A stretch of 5,370 bases of DNA from Cyanobacteriota bacterium (GCA_027482985.1 JAIXVO010000465.1:1-5370); one strand, 5' to 3'; counted from the first letter of the stretch, positions 1-5,246 are shown. Notes: generated by a model not told the origin, from the sequence alone. Numbers and translations: made by a program.

Positions 1-1383
1 AAAAGGAAAGGAGAGTCTATAACCCTATCCAACTTGGAAAGGTTGGTAAAAGCAAAATTACCTGCATTCTTTTGCTTCATTGAGTTTGACGGAAAGAATG
101 AACCGCAAGCAGCCTACTTAGTTCATGCTGGTAAAGAAATAATTGAAAAAACTTTGAGGAGAATTAGAGAGTTAGACAGTAAAGGCGAAGGTAACAGATT
201 AAATAAATATGAAATGCTTGTTAAATATACGGATAGTGATCGATTACTGGAAACAACAGGTGAAAGCCTAAAGAGTGCTATCGAGAAATATATTCCTAAA
301 ACTTTAGAAGATTATATCCTGGAGAAAAATAATTTCTTGGAAACACTGGGCTTTGAGAATGGGAAGGGGCAGTTTACCATTCAAATGTCTGGTGGTGATC
401 CTGTTGGAGATTTAATTGATTTGTCTTTAGGTCTTCGGGATGAGGTTTACATAGACAAGAGTATTGGTCACCATAAAAGATTTGAAATTTTATCTGAAAA
501 TTCAATGCTGAGTTCTGAGGCGGCAATTCTAAGTATTAAAACCAAGCCTGAGCCGATAATTCTTAGGTTCAAAGAACATAATTTTTCGCATGGAGTAATG
601 TTAAAGGCTGAGTTATACCGTTCTCCCTTCAATCAGTTCTTGCCGCACGATTATATCAAGTTTAGGGTTAAGTCTACGATGTTTGACCTCACCATTGAAC
701 CTTTTAATTCTGGCGGAAAAGTAAAATATTCATTTGATTTCCGAGAAGATAAGGAGAGTCGTCTAAGCGACCTTACAAGTCATTTAAAGGTATTTACCTT
801 GCTTAAAAAAGCGACTGATTCCTCAGTTTTAGAAATTATTGATGAATCTAAAAAGCTTCCTACAATTGCCTTTAAAATTAATGTTAGCGATGAAATAGAT
901 GACTGGTCTGATGTTTATGATGTTGCAGAGATGGCTTCACGAGTATGCCAAAGATTTTCTATTTCAGAAGAGGAAGTTTTAGTAACTCTTGATGAATTAA
1001 TAAGTGCCTCACGCTTTATTAAGAATTTGCATGGAATTTTATATGCAGATCCTAAAGAGGTTCACATCGATTTTCCTGTTGGGTCTGATGAGTATGAGCA
1101 GGAAAGTAAATTGGCGTGTATCTCCTCTGCAATGGCTACTATTGGAAATCATACAATTGGATGTTTCTGGGCAATTGTTGGCTCCTTATCTGTGGCAGGT
1201 GCAAATCAGTATAGGTTGATCGCTGAGAATATTCTTTCTGGAAATGAATTAGTTTCTATTAATGGAAGAATGATAGAGCAAAGCACTATCGATAAAAGAT
1301 TTGATGATTTCGAGAAAGAGTTACAAAAGATGGGATTGAAGACAATTAGAATCACGCCAAGCAGTTCCCAATATCAGGAGTAA
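1..1383 (+). CDS. Hypothetical protein, 5' end outside window; possible nuclease-like N-terminal domain
   Basis: The reading frame is open from base 1, so the first in-frame start-like codon (TTG at 34) is probably internal and the true start lies upstream; 460 codons precede the TAA at 1381. I do not recognise a named family. The first visible part (about codons 10-40: a helix with NLERLVKAKLPAFF, a hydrophobic strand ending IEFD, then AAYLVH) resembles the segment that follows the catalytic QxK/ExK motif in PD-(D/E)XK nuclease-like proteins; the catalytic residues themselves would be upstream and unseen, so this is inference. The remainder is mixed alpha/beta with no evident membrane segment or signal peptide, and the tail is charged (FDDFEKELQKMGLK). 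Two sampled 60-base lines have 28% and 42% G+C, against 63% in a sampled lipA line, and there is no HIP1 site. An attC-like site follows 19 bases after the stop. That suggests acquisition as a gene cassette, perhaps a defence-type effector, but function is unknown. Confidence 0.8.
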   Translation, partial: KRKGESITLSNLERLVKAKLPAFFCFIEFDGKNEPQAAYLVHAGKEIIEKTLRRIRELDSKGEGNRLNKYEMLVKYTDSDRLLETTGESLKSAIEKYIPKTLEDYILEKNNFLETLGFENGKGQFTIQMSGGDPVGDLIDLSLGLRDEVYIDKSIGHHKRFEILSENSMLSSEAAILSIKTKPEPIILRFKEHNFSHGVMLKAELYRSPFNQFLPHDYIKFRVKSTMFDLTIEPFNSGGKVKYSFDFREDKESRLSDLTSHLKVFTLLKKATDSSVLEIIDESKKLPTIAFKINVSDEIDDWSDVYDVAEMASRVCQRFSISEEEVLVTLDELISASRFIKNLHGILYADPKEVHIDFPVGSDEYEQESKLACISSAMATIGNHTIGCFWAIVGSLSVAGANQYRLIAENILSGNELVSINGRMIEQSTIDKRFDDFEKELQKMGLKTIRITPSSSQYQE

Positions 1384-1402
1384 AACTATTAACAACTCCG
1401 CA

Positions 1403-1489
1403 TTATAACAAGTCGCTGCACCGGAACGCCGCAAATTGGCTAGTTGGGTTTTTGAGGCTATCTGCGTCTGGTGAGCTTGATCGTTATGC
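1403..1489 (+). other. attC-like integron recombination site (87 bp)
   Basis: The outer boxes are TTATAAC (1403-1409, R''-like) and GTTATGC (1483-1489, R'-like); they pair over ATAAC/GTTAT. Inside them lie short unpaired spacers (AAGTC, 5 nt; TTGATC, 6 nt). Then 13 base pairs form between 1415-1429 and 1464-1476 (one is G-T), leaving G1418 and A1426 unpaired, both on the same arm. A 34-base variable loop closes it. Two conserved outer boxes, an unpaired central spacer, an inner stem with extrahelical bases on one arm only, and a variable terminal loop are the defining features of attC. Its position right after a stop codon, reading in the gene's direction, is also typical of cassettes. No integrase gene is visible. 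The R' box departs by one base from the usual GTTRRRY. Confidence 0.7.
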
Positions 1490-1660
1490 CGCTTAGTACT
1501 TGAGGTATGGTCGTAAGCTTATCTATCAGTATTTTGAGATACAGCAATCAGAGGCTTGATTTGTTGAGCCTTTAGCCAAGATTCAATTTGGTAGACTGAA
1601 GGCATGAATGAGGTTCAGTTGACCTATGACCCCGGCGATCGCTCTTTGATGGTTACTTCG
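1490..1660. other. Non-coding stretch between attC-like site and small-gene pair
   Basis: No convincing gene is seen on either strand. The stretch contains a small hairpin (AGGCT 1552-1556 with AGCCT 1567-1571, 10-base loop), one HIP1 octamer (1635-1642), and a short palindrome CTTCG-CTA-CGAAG (1656-1668) that runs into the end of the minus-strand gene and includes its stop codon. Neither hairpin is followed by a convincing T-run, so neither is called a terminator. Confidence 0.4.
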
Positions 1661-1867
1661 CTACGAAGCCGCTGATCTTTTGTGCTTCAAATACTCTGCG
1701 ATCGCTTCACTGACATCATCTTCAGTTTTATAAACCCGCGAGTTGGGGTTTTCAGAATGCCGTCGATCGAGATAGCTTTGCAGCGCTTCTTCATCGTCTC
1801 GATGCTCCAAGACATAGGCTCGAAGCTGCTGGGTTGTCATTAGGGTAAAGTCAGGTTTCACACTCAT
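1661..1867 (-). CDS. Small protein, DUF6887-like (68 aa)
   Basis: Small acidic/basic soluble protein of unknown function. The N-terminal half carries the block I recognise from the cyanobacterial DUF6887 family: MTTQQLRAYVLEHRDDEEAL (residues 10-29), followed by a short helix (SYLDRR) and a polar C-terminal helix with many Glu and Lys residues. No membrane segment or signal peptide is seen. The ATG at 1867-1865 is chosen because it overlaps the TGA of the upstream gene (ATGA, 4 bases), implying translational coupling; an earlier in-frame ATG at 1879 would overlap that gene further and has no advantage. It is the second gene of a two-gene unit with the DUF6888-like protein. Such a compact coupled pair resembles toxin-antitoxin organisation, but no toxin signature is visible, so that is only a hypothesis. 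The family assignment rests on recognition of the motif, not on a search. Confidence 0.8.
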   Translation of the reverse strand: MSVKPDFTLMTTQQLRAYVLEHRDDEEALQSYLDRRHSENPNSRVYKTEDDVSEAIAEYLKHKRSAAS

Positions 1868-2037
1868 ACGAACCGCCAATCTCCATTTGAGTCAATCTCA
1901 ATATTGATTTCTTCTTTCGATAAGATAATTACGTTCCCTGTTCGCCTATCCACAGTGACCAGATCAATTGAGCAATATTTGCTCGTTAAATCGCAGCAAA
2001 GCTGAAAACATCTCAATGCTTGTGCAGTAGTATGCAT
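1864..2037 (-). CDS. Small protein, DUF6888-like (57 aa)
   Basis: Small protein of unknown function resembling the cyanobacterial DUF6888 family. It has an N-terminal helix TTAQALRCFQLCCDL (residues 3-17), then a compact beta region with the characteristic RRTGNVIILSKEE (31-43) and a terminal strand ending NGDWRFV. The ATG at 2037 is preferred because GGGGAG sits 5 bases upstream (2043-2048) and the family begins near the TAQAL helix. An in-frame ATG at 2091 would add 18 residues (MSGMLCLDICAYAGWGDR) without family support. Its TGA overlaps the ATG of the DUF6887-like gene. The N-terminal helix contains three cysteines (C10, C14, C15); whether they matter is unknown. The pair is divergent from recR, with about 220 bases between the starts. 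Confidence 0.78.
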   Translation of the reverse strand: MHTTAQALRCFQLCCDLTSKYCSIDLVTVDRRTGNVIILSKEEINIEIDSNGDWRFV

Positions 2038-2042
2038 TCTAT

Positions 2043-2048
2043 CTCCCC
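2043..2048 (-). promoter_or_regulatory. Ribosome binding site of DUF6888-like gene
   Basis: GGGGAG on the minus strand, 5 bases before ATG 2037. It decides the start in favour of the 57-residue form over the longer frame from 2091. Confidence 0.6.
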
Positions 2049-2203
2049 AGCCAGCGTATGCACAGATATCAAGGCACAGCATACCTGACAAAACTAAAAT
2101 TGGCGGGTCTTGGTGGCACTGCGATCGCGGGCATTTCCAGTGCTATCGACTTTCTCGCATCCAGTGCGGCAACTCCTAGCACGATAAAAAGATACCGCTG
2201 GCC

Positions 2204-2224
2204 GCTTCTGGCTAAAATAGAAGC
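2204..2224. other. Small inverted repeat upstream of recR
   Basis: GCTTCT (2204-2209) and AGAAGC (2219-2224) flank a 9-base loop containing TAAAAT (2213-2218), which could serve as a -10 element for recR; no good -35 box lies at the right distance. Protein-binding site or chance; weak. Confidence 0.25.
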
Positions 2225-2242
2225 ACGATTCACACTCGTTAG

Positions 2243-2248
2243 AGAGGA
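2243..2248 (+). promoter_or_regulatory. Ribosome binding site of recR, pointing to an ATT start
   Basis: AGAGGA lies 9 bases before ATT 2258 and just after an in-frame TAG (2240-2242). Nothing similar precedes the TTG at 2282. It therefore favours initiation at ATT. Confidence 0.5.
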
Positions 2249-2257
2249 AGTGGCAAG

Positions 2258-2851
2258 ATTTATACCCGTCCCTTAGCTCGGTTGATTGAGCAACTGCAAC
2301 GGCTTCCCGGCGTGGGGCCCAAAACGGCGCAGCGGTTGGCGTTGCACATTTTGAAGCGACCCGAAGAAGAAGTCAAAGCGCTGGCGCTGGCCTTGATGGA
2401 AGCCAAAACCCAGGTGGGCTTTTGTTCGGTATGCTTTCATCTGTCTGCTGATCCTGTGTGCGAAATTTGTCGGGCACCCAACCGGGAAAGCAGCACGATT
2501 TGCGTGGTGGCGGATTCCAAAGATGTGATTGCGCTGGAAAAAACGCGGGAATATCGCGGCAAATATCATGTGTTGGGGGGACTGATTTCGCCGATGGATG
2601 GGATCGGGCCGGATCAGTTGCACATTCAGCCCCTCGTGCGGCGGGTGAGTCAGCAAAATATTGAAGAAGTGATTATTGCCATCAGCCCCAGTGTGGAAGG
2701 GGAAACGACGACGTTGTATGTGGGGCAATTGCTGAAGCCGTTTACCCGCGTCACCCGGATTGCCTTTGGCTTACCGATGGGCGGCGACCTGGAATATGCG
2801 GATGAAGTGACGTTAGCGCGAGCCTTAGAAGGACGGCGCGAACTGGATTAA
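2258..2851 (+). CDS. recR: Recombination mediator protein RecR
   Basis: RecR acts with RecO (and RecF) to load RecA onto SSB-coated single-stranded DNA at gaps and breaks; it forms a ring-shaped clamp in the cytoplasm. From the ATT start (197 aa; family about 200) the order is: N-terminal helix [12 protein letters not shown], helix-hairpin-helix [13 protein letters not shown] (16-28), four zinc-binding cysteines C56, C59, C68, C71, Toprim domain from about residue 80 ([14 protein letters not shown], then SPMDGIGPD) and the conserved C-terminal [16 protein letters not shown] block. The family-like TRPLAR segment lies before the first canonical start (TTG 2282), and an in-frame TAG at 2240 leaves ATT 2258 as the only plausible initiation codon that includes it; AGAGGA sits 9 bases upstream. 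If TTG were used the protein would be 189 aa and lose part of its first helix. The stop overlaps that of the convergent YnfA-type gene. The identity is very secure; the start is not. Confidence 0.96.
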   Translation: MYTRPLARLIEQLQRLPGVGPKTAQRLALHILKRPEEEVKALALALMEAKTQVGFCSVCFHLSADPVCEICRAPNRESSTICVVADSKDVIALEKTREYRGKYHVLGGLISPMDGIGPDQLHIQPLVRRVSQQNIEEVIIAISPSVEGETTTLYVGQLLKPFTRVTRIAFGLPMGGDLEYADEVTLARALEGRRELD

Positions 2852-3171
2852 GCTCTGGGGGCATACATCATCACCAGCACCCCCACTAGGACGATCGCCG
2901 CTCCTACCCAGTCCAGGCGATCCGGGGCAACGTGATCAATCCCCCAGCCCCACAGAATCGAGAGGATGATAAACACGCCGCCATAGGCTGCATAGGCGCG
3001 ACCAAAGTTGGCAGGTTGAAGGGTCGCGACAAAGCCATAGATGGTCAGCAGGGCAGCACCCGCGATCGCCAACCAGCCGCTTTTGCCCTCCCGTATCCAT
3101 AACCAGACGAGATACCCGCCCCCAATTTCACACAAGCCTGCCAGCACAAAGTACATCAGCGATCGCAGCAT
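2848..3171 (-). CDS. YnfA/UPF0060 family small membrane protein
   Basis: This 107-residue inner-membrane protein has four predicted transmembrane helices (about 5-26, 33-51, 60-78, 87-104), as expected for the UPF0060/YnfA family of the drug/metabolite transporter superfamily. The family signatures are seen: [12 protein letters not shown] in helix 1, with E15 placed like the essential glutamate of small multidrug-resistance transporters, and GRAYAAYGG (57-65) before helix 3. Some enterobacterial YnfA proteins have been linked to efflux of cationic compounds; the substrate here is unknown. The ATG at 3171 is chosen because GGAGAG (3180-3185) lies 8 bases upstream; an in-frame GTG at 3189 would add six residues and bury that site. 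It lies behind the response regulator in the same direction but is separated by a terminator-like hairpin, and it converges on recR with overlapping stop codons (TTAA). Confidence 0.92.
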   Translation of the reverse strand: MLRSLMYFVLAGLCEIGGGYLVWLWIREGKSGWLAIAGAALLTIYGFVATLQPANFGRAYAAYGGVFIILSILWGWGIDHVAPDRLDWVGAAIVLVGVLVMMYAPRA

Positions 3172-3179
3172 GATCTCAG

Positions 3180-3185
3180 CTCTCC
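3180..3185 (-). promoter_or_regulatory. Ribosome binding site of YnfA-type gene
   Basis: GGAGAG on the minus strand, 8 bases before ATG 3171. It decides against the upstream GTG at 3189. Confidence 0.55.
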
Positions 3186-3195
3186 GCACAACAAA

Positions 3196-3217
3196 GGGCA
3201 GCCTCGCCAGACTGCCC
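3196..3217 (-). terminator. Candidate terminator of response regulator / leader hairpin of YnfA-type gene
   Basis: Read on the minus strand, GGGCAG (3217-3212) pairs perfectly with CTGCCC (3201-3196) around a 10-base loop, and is followed by TTTGTTGT. The short, interrupted T-run makes it a moderate intrinsic terminator. It ends only 24 bases before the ATG of the next gene. Confidence 0.5.
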
Positions 3218-3246
3218 CGTAATTTTCAAGCGAAATTTGACTCCGC

Positions 3247-3795
3247 TTACTTGAGTTTTTGCTTGATGAAGGCCAGAATTTGCGAGACTTGCTTCTTCAA
3301 GCCATCGATTTCGGCCTGCATTCTGGCAATCTTCTCGTTCAAGGCTTGCACATCGGCACCCGCCTCGGCACTCACTGCTGCGGCTACGGGCGCAGGCGCA
3401 GGCACGCCAGCCGGACGACGTTTGGACTTCGCCATCGCGGTTTTAATGGCCTCGATCAATTGCCGCTGGTCAAAGGGCTTTTGGACAAATTCAAAGAACT
3501 CAAACGGTTCTTGCAATTTCTCGGTGACTTCTTCTTTCCGCCCCGACATCAACACCAGCGGAATCGTTTGCAATTCTGGACTGGCTTGAATTTGCTGAAA
3601 CACTTCCCACCCGCTCATCTTGGGCAGCAAGAAGTCCAACATGATCAGGTTGGGGCGCTCTTGACGAATCAGGTTAAAGCCTTGAAGTCCATCTTTCGCT
3701 TCCAACACTTCAAAGTTGCCCTTGGGGAGCATGTCGCGCACCATGCTGCGAATCACACTACTGTCGTCAATTACTAGGATTTTGTGACTAGCCAC
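3247..3795 (-). CDS. CheY-like response regulator with C-terminal coiled coil
   Basis: Cytoplasmic two-component receiver protein, 182 aa. The REC domain (about 4-122) has all phosphorylation residues: acidic pair D10/D11, phospho-acceptor D54 (IMLDFLLPKMSG), S84 in the switch position and K106 in KPF. It is followed by a Pro/Ala linker (128-147) and a C-terminal helix (148-182) with hydrophobic residues at V149, L152, I156, M159, I163, L166, V170, I173 and I177, a regular 3-4 spacing that predicts a coiled coil. No DNA-binding or enzymatic output domain is present, so output is probably by protein contact or oligomerisation (inference). The start is GTG 3795, supported by AGGAG 7 bases upstream. 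No histidine kinase is nearby, so the partner is unknown. It is divergent from lipA; a promoter candidate lies at 3828-3855. Confidence 0.93.
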   Translation of the reverse strand: MASHKILVIDDSSVIRSMVRDMLPKGNFEVLEAKDGLQGFNLIRQERPNLIMLDFLLPKMSGWEVFQQIQASPELQTIPLVLMSGRKEEVTEKLQEPFEFFEFVQKPFDQRQLIEAIKTAMAKSKRRPAGVPAPAPVAAAVSAEAGADVQALNEKIARMQAEIDGLKKQVSQILAFIKQKLK

Positions 3796-3802
3796 AGTTG
3801 AA

Positions 3803-3807
3803 CTCCT
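3803..3807 (-). promoter_or_regulatory. Ribosome binding site deciding the GTG start of the response regulator
   Basis: AGGAG on the minus strand, 7 bases before GTG 3795-3793, ideal spacing for a non-ATG start. Confidence 0.7.
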
Positions 3808-3827
3808 TCGTGGTGTCGGCGGGATAG

Positions 3828-3855
3828 ATTAAAAAGACGTATCGTTGCATTGCAA
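3828..3855 (-). promoter_or_regulatory. Candidate promoter of response regulator, with palindrome over the -35
   Basis: On the minus strand TTGCAA (3855-3850) and TTTAAT (3833-3828) are 16 bases apart, matching 4/6 and 5/6 of the sigma-70 boxes. The -35 is part of an 11-base palindrome TTGCA-T-TGCAA (3845-3855), which could be an operator. This is prediction from consensus only. Confidence 0.4.
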
Positions 3856-4150
3856 AGAGCTGATGGAATCCTGGGGAGAAAGACCGTTCGCCAGTCGCGA
3901 TCGCCCGTTCACTCACCGTATTGTACTCGCGAAGCTGAATCTCACTCTATTTGCAAAAACTAGTTTAGCTTCTGAAGGCCGGGATGCGGCACTGCAAATT
4001 CGCGAACAGGGCAGGGACACAGGCTCAAGGAGGTGTGCCAATCCCCAAAATGCAGCCAACGGGTGAAATTTGTGCCCAATAACCGAGTAGAAACCCCTAA
4101 AATCTTAAGCATGATTGTTTCCTAACGCATAGGGCTAGTATTCCCGTTTT
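3856..4150. other. Intergenic region upstream of lipA with a structured element
   Basis: No credible gene is seen. It contains one HIP1 octamer (3897-3904). A 10-bp stem can form between GGGAT..GGCAC (3981-3992, 2-base bulge) and GTGCC.ATCCC (4035-4045, 1-base bulge), enclosing 42 bases that include an AAGGAGGTG motif (4027-4035). A second short hairpin, GGGTG with TGCCC using G-T pairs, follows at about 4060-4076. I could not match it to any riboswitch class I know. Possibly the 5' leader of lipA or a small RNA. Just before lipA there is only a weak -10-like TAGTAT (4136-4141) and no clear Shine-Dalgarno site. Confidence 0.4.
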
Positions 4151-5101
4151 ATGTCGCTTGACACCCATTCTGCTAATTTTTCCTCTGCCCAAGGCGATCG
4201 CGCCTCCCTGGTGAACTTACCAGAGTGGTTGCGGCGACCCATCGGCAAAGCCAGTGAACTGTCCACCGTTCAACGTATTATCAAACAACGTCAGATCCAT
4301 ACGATTTGCGAAGAAGGGCGGTGTCCCAATCGGGCGGAATGTTATGCCCAGGGGACGGCGACCTTTCTGCTGATGGGGCCGACCTGTACCCGCAGTTGCG
4401 CTTTTTGCCAGGTAGACAAAGGTCACGCCCCAATGCCGCTCGATCCGGAGGAACCCGCCAAAGTGGCAGAAGCCGTCCAGTTGCTGGGATTGACCTATGT
4501 CGTCCTGACTTCGGTGGCACGGGATGATCTCCCGGATCAGGGATCAGAGTGGTTTGTGCAGACGATGACTGCCATCCGCCAGCGGCAACCAGAAACGCAA
4601 ATAGAAGTGTTGACCCCGGATTTTTGGGGCGGTCGCAGTGAGGCATCTGACCTGACGGGTGAGGATTTACAGGCGCAACGGGTGGCCTGCGTGACAGCCG
4701 CCAAGCCTGCCTGCTACAACCACAATATCGAAACTGTGGAGCGGCTGCAGGGGAAAGTGCGGCGGGGCGCGAAATACGATCGCTCTCTGCGCGTCCTGGA
4801 ATTAGTCAAGCAACTCGATCCGACGATTCCTACCAAGTCGGGTTTGATGCTGGGGCATGGGGAAACCGTGGCGGAAATTACCACGACGCTGCAAGATTTA
4901 CGGGCAGTCGGCTGCGATCGCCTCACGTTGGGACAATATCTGCGTCCCTCCCTCGACCATCTCCCGGTGCAGCAATATTGGACTCCCCAAGAATTCGACG
5001 ACCTGGGGGCGATTGCCCGTGATCTGGGCTTTTCCCATGTGCGATCGGGGCCACTCGTCCGCAGTTCTTACCATGCCGGAGTCGAGGAGTCAGTGGGATA
5101 G
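4151..5101 (+). CDS. lipA: Lipoyl synthase (radical SAM)
   Basis: LipA inserts two sulfur atoms at C6 and C8 of octanoyl chains bound to lipoyl domains (2-oxoacid dehydrogenase E2, glycine-cleavage H protein), the last step of lipoate synthesis. Both iron-sulfur sites are visible: the auxiliary 4Fe-4S cluster motif CX4CX5C (C53, C58, C64), whose cluster is sacrificed as sulfur donor, and the radical-SAM CX3CX2C (C79, C83, C86). The C-terminal RSSYHA motif (304-309), whose serine ligates the auxiliary cluster, is intact. Other hallmarks are [20 protein letters not shown] and [10 protein letters not shown]. The 316-aa length is normal. Between PDF and NHN there are about 12 more residues than in E. 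coli LipA, in a form I associate with the cyanobacterial LipA2 type. ATG 4151 is the only start preceding the conserved [11 protein letters not shown] region; no good Shine-Dalgarno sequence lies upstream. No lipB is in view. Confidence 0.97.
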   Translation: MSLDTHSANFSSAQGDRASLVNLPEWLRRPIGKASELSTVQRIIKQRQIHTICEEGRCPNRAECYAQGTATFLLMGPTCTRSCAFCQVDKGHAPMPLDPEEPAKVAEAVQLLGLTYVVLTSVARDDLPDQGSEWFVQTMTAIRQRQPETQIEVLTPDFWGGRSEASDLTGEDLQAQRVACVTAAKPACYNHNIETVERLQGKVRRGAKYDRSLRVLELVKQLDPTIPTKSGLMLGHGETVAEITTTLQDLRAVGCDRLTLGQYLRPSLDHLPVQQYWTPQEFDDLGAIARDLGFSHVRSGPLVRSSYHAGVEESVG

Positions 5102-5109
5102 ATCTTGCA

Positions 5110-5133
5110 GATCGCTCAGAACTTATTGCGATC
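5110..5133 (+). terminator. Weak hairpin after lipA
   Basis: GATCGC (5110-5115) pairs with GCGATC (5128-5133) over a 12-base loop; a competing hairpin GATCT/AGATC (5101-5113) overlaps the lipA stop. There is no T-run (AAAACTTTG follows), so it is at best a weak terminator or RNA-protecting 3' end. Confidence 0.25.
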
Positions 5134-5171
5134 AAAACTTTGACATTAATATACCTCACGCACCAAACCCG

Positions 5172-5212
5172 CCCTCACCCCCGGCCCCTCTCCCAAAATG
5201 GGCGAGGGGAGA
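5172..5212. repeat. GC-rich cyanobacterial hairpin repeat
   Basis: The tract runs through CCCTCACCCCCGGCCCCTC into a hairpin: CCCCTC.CCC (5185-5194) pairs with GGG.GAGGGG (5200-5209) with one mismatch and an AAAAT loop. I recognise this kind of sequence as a dispersed intergenic repeat in filamentous cyanobacteria; copy number here cannot be seen. Confidence 0.6.
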
Positions 5213-5227
5213 AAGATTGGATTAGTT

Positions 5228-5246
5228 CCCCTTCTCCCGCTCTGGG
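5228..5246. repeat. Apparent truncated second copy of the GC-rich repeat
   Basis: CCCCTTCTCCC-GCTCT-GGG resembles the left arm and loop side of a hairpin like the one at 5185-5209, but the expected right arm (GAGAAGGGG-like) is missing and is replaced by CTACCGTGT. Probably a decayed or rearranged copy. Confidence 0.4.

Noticed and set aside
1004..1219. 71-codon plus-strand frame inside the first gene
   Set aside because: Fully contained in the longer gene in another frame, with no independent support.
34..1383. A complete gene starting at TTG 34
   Set aside because: The frame is open to base 1, no Shine-Dalgarno at proper spacing stands out, and the protein begins inside what looks like a domain; treated as 5'-truncated.
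2058..2276. 72-codon plus-strand frame ahead of recR
   Set aside because: Antisense to the start of the DUF6888-like gene, overlaps the recR start, low-complexity composition, no recognisable motif.
2273..2728. 151-codon frame antisense to recR
   Set aside because: Shadow of recR; the composition (His/Arg/Pro/Phe rich) is typical of antisense frames in GC-rich genes.
3041..3777. Long plus-strand frames (182 and 172 codons) antisense to the response regulator and YnfA-type gene
   Set aside because: The minus-strand proteins have clear families and good ribosome binding sites; the antisense frames have neither.
3845..4066. 73-codon plus-strand frame upstream of lipA
   Set aside because: TTG start without a Shine-Dalgarno, no family resemblance; it crosses the folded element and the HIP1 site as ordinary intergenic DNA would.
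4033..4125. Short frames behind the AAGGAGGTG motif
   Set aside because: Start codons are either overlapping the motif or 16 bases beyond it, outside normal spacing, and the peptides show no conservation signal that I can judge.
5140..5155. Perfect -35 box TTGACA after lipA
   Set aside because: No -10 box at 15-19 bases downstream; the nearby TAATAT is too close.
4217..5225. Several frames overlapping lipA on both strands
   Set aside because: Shadows of lipA, which has all catalytic motifs intact over its full length.
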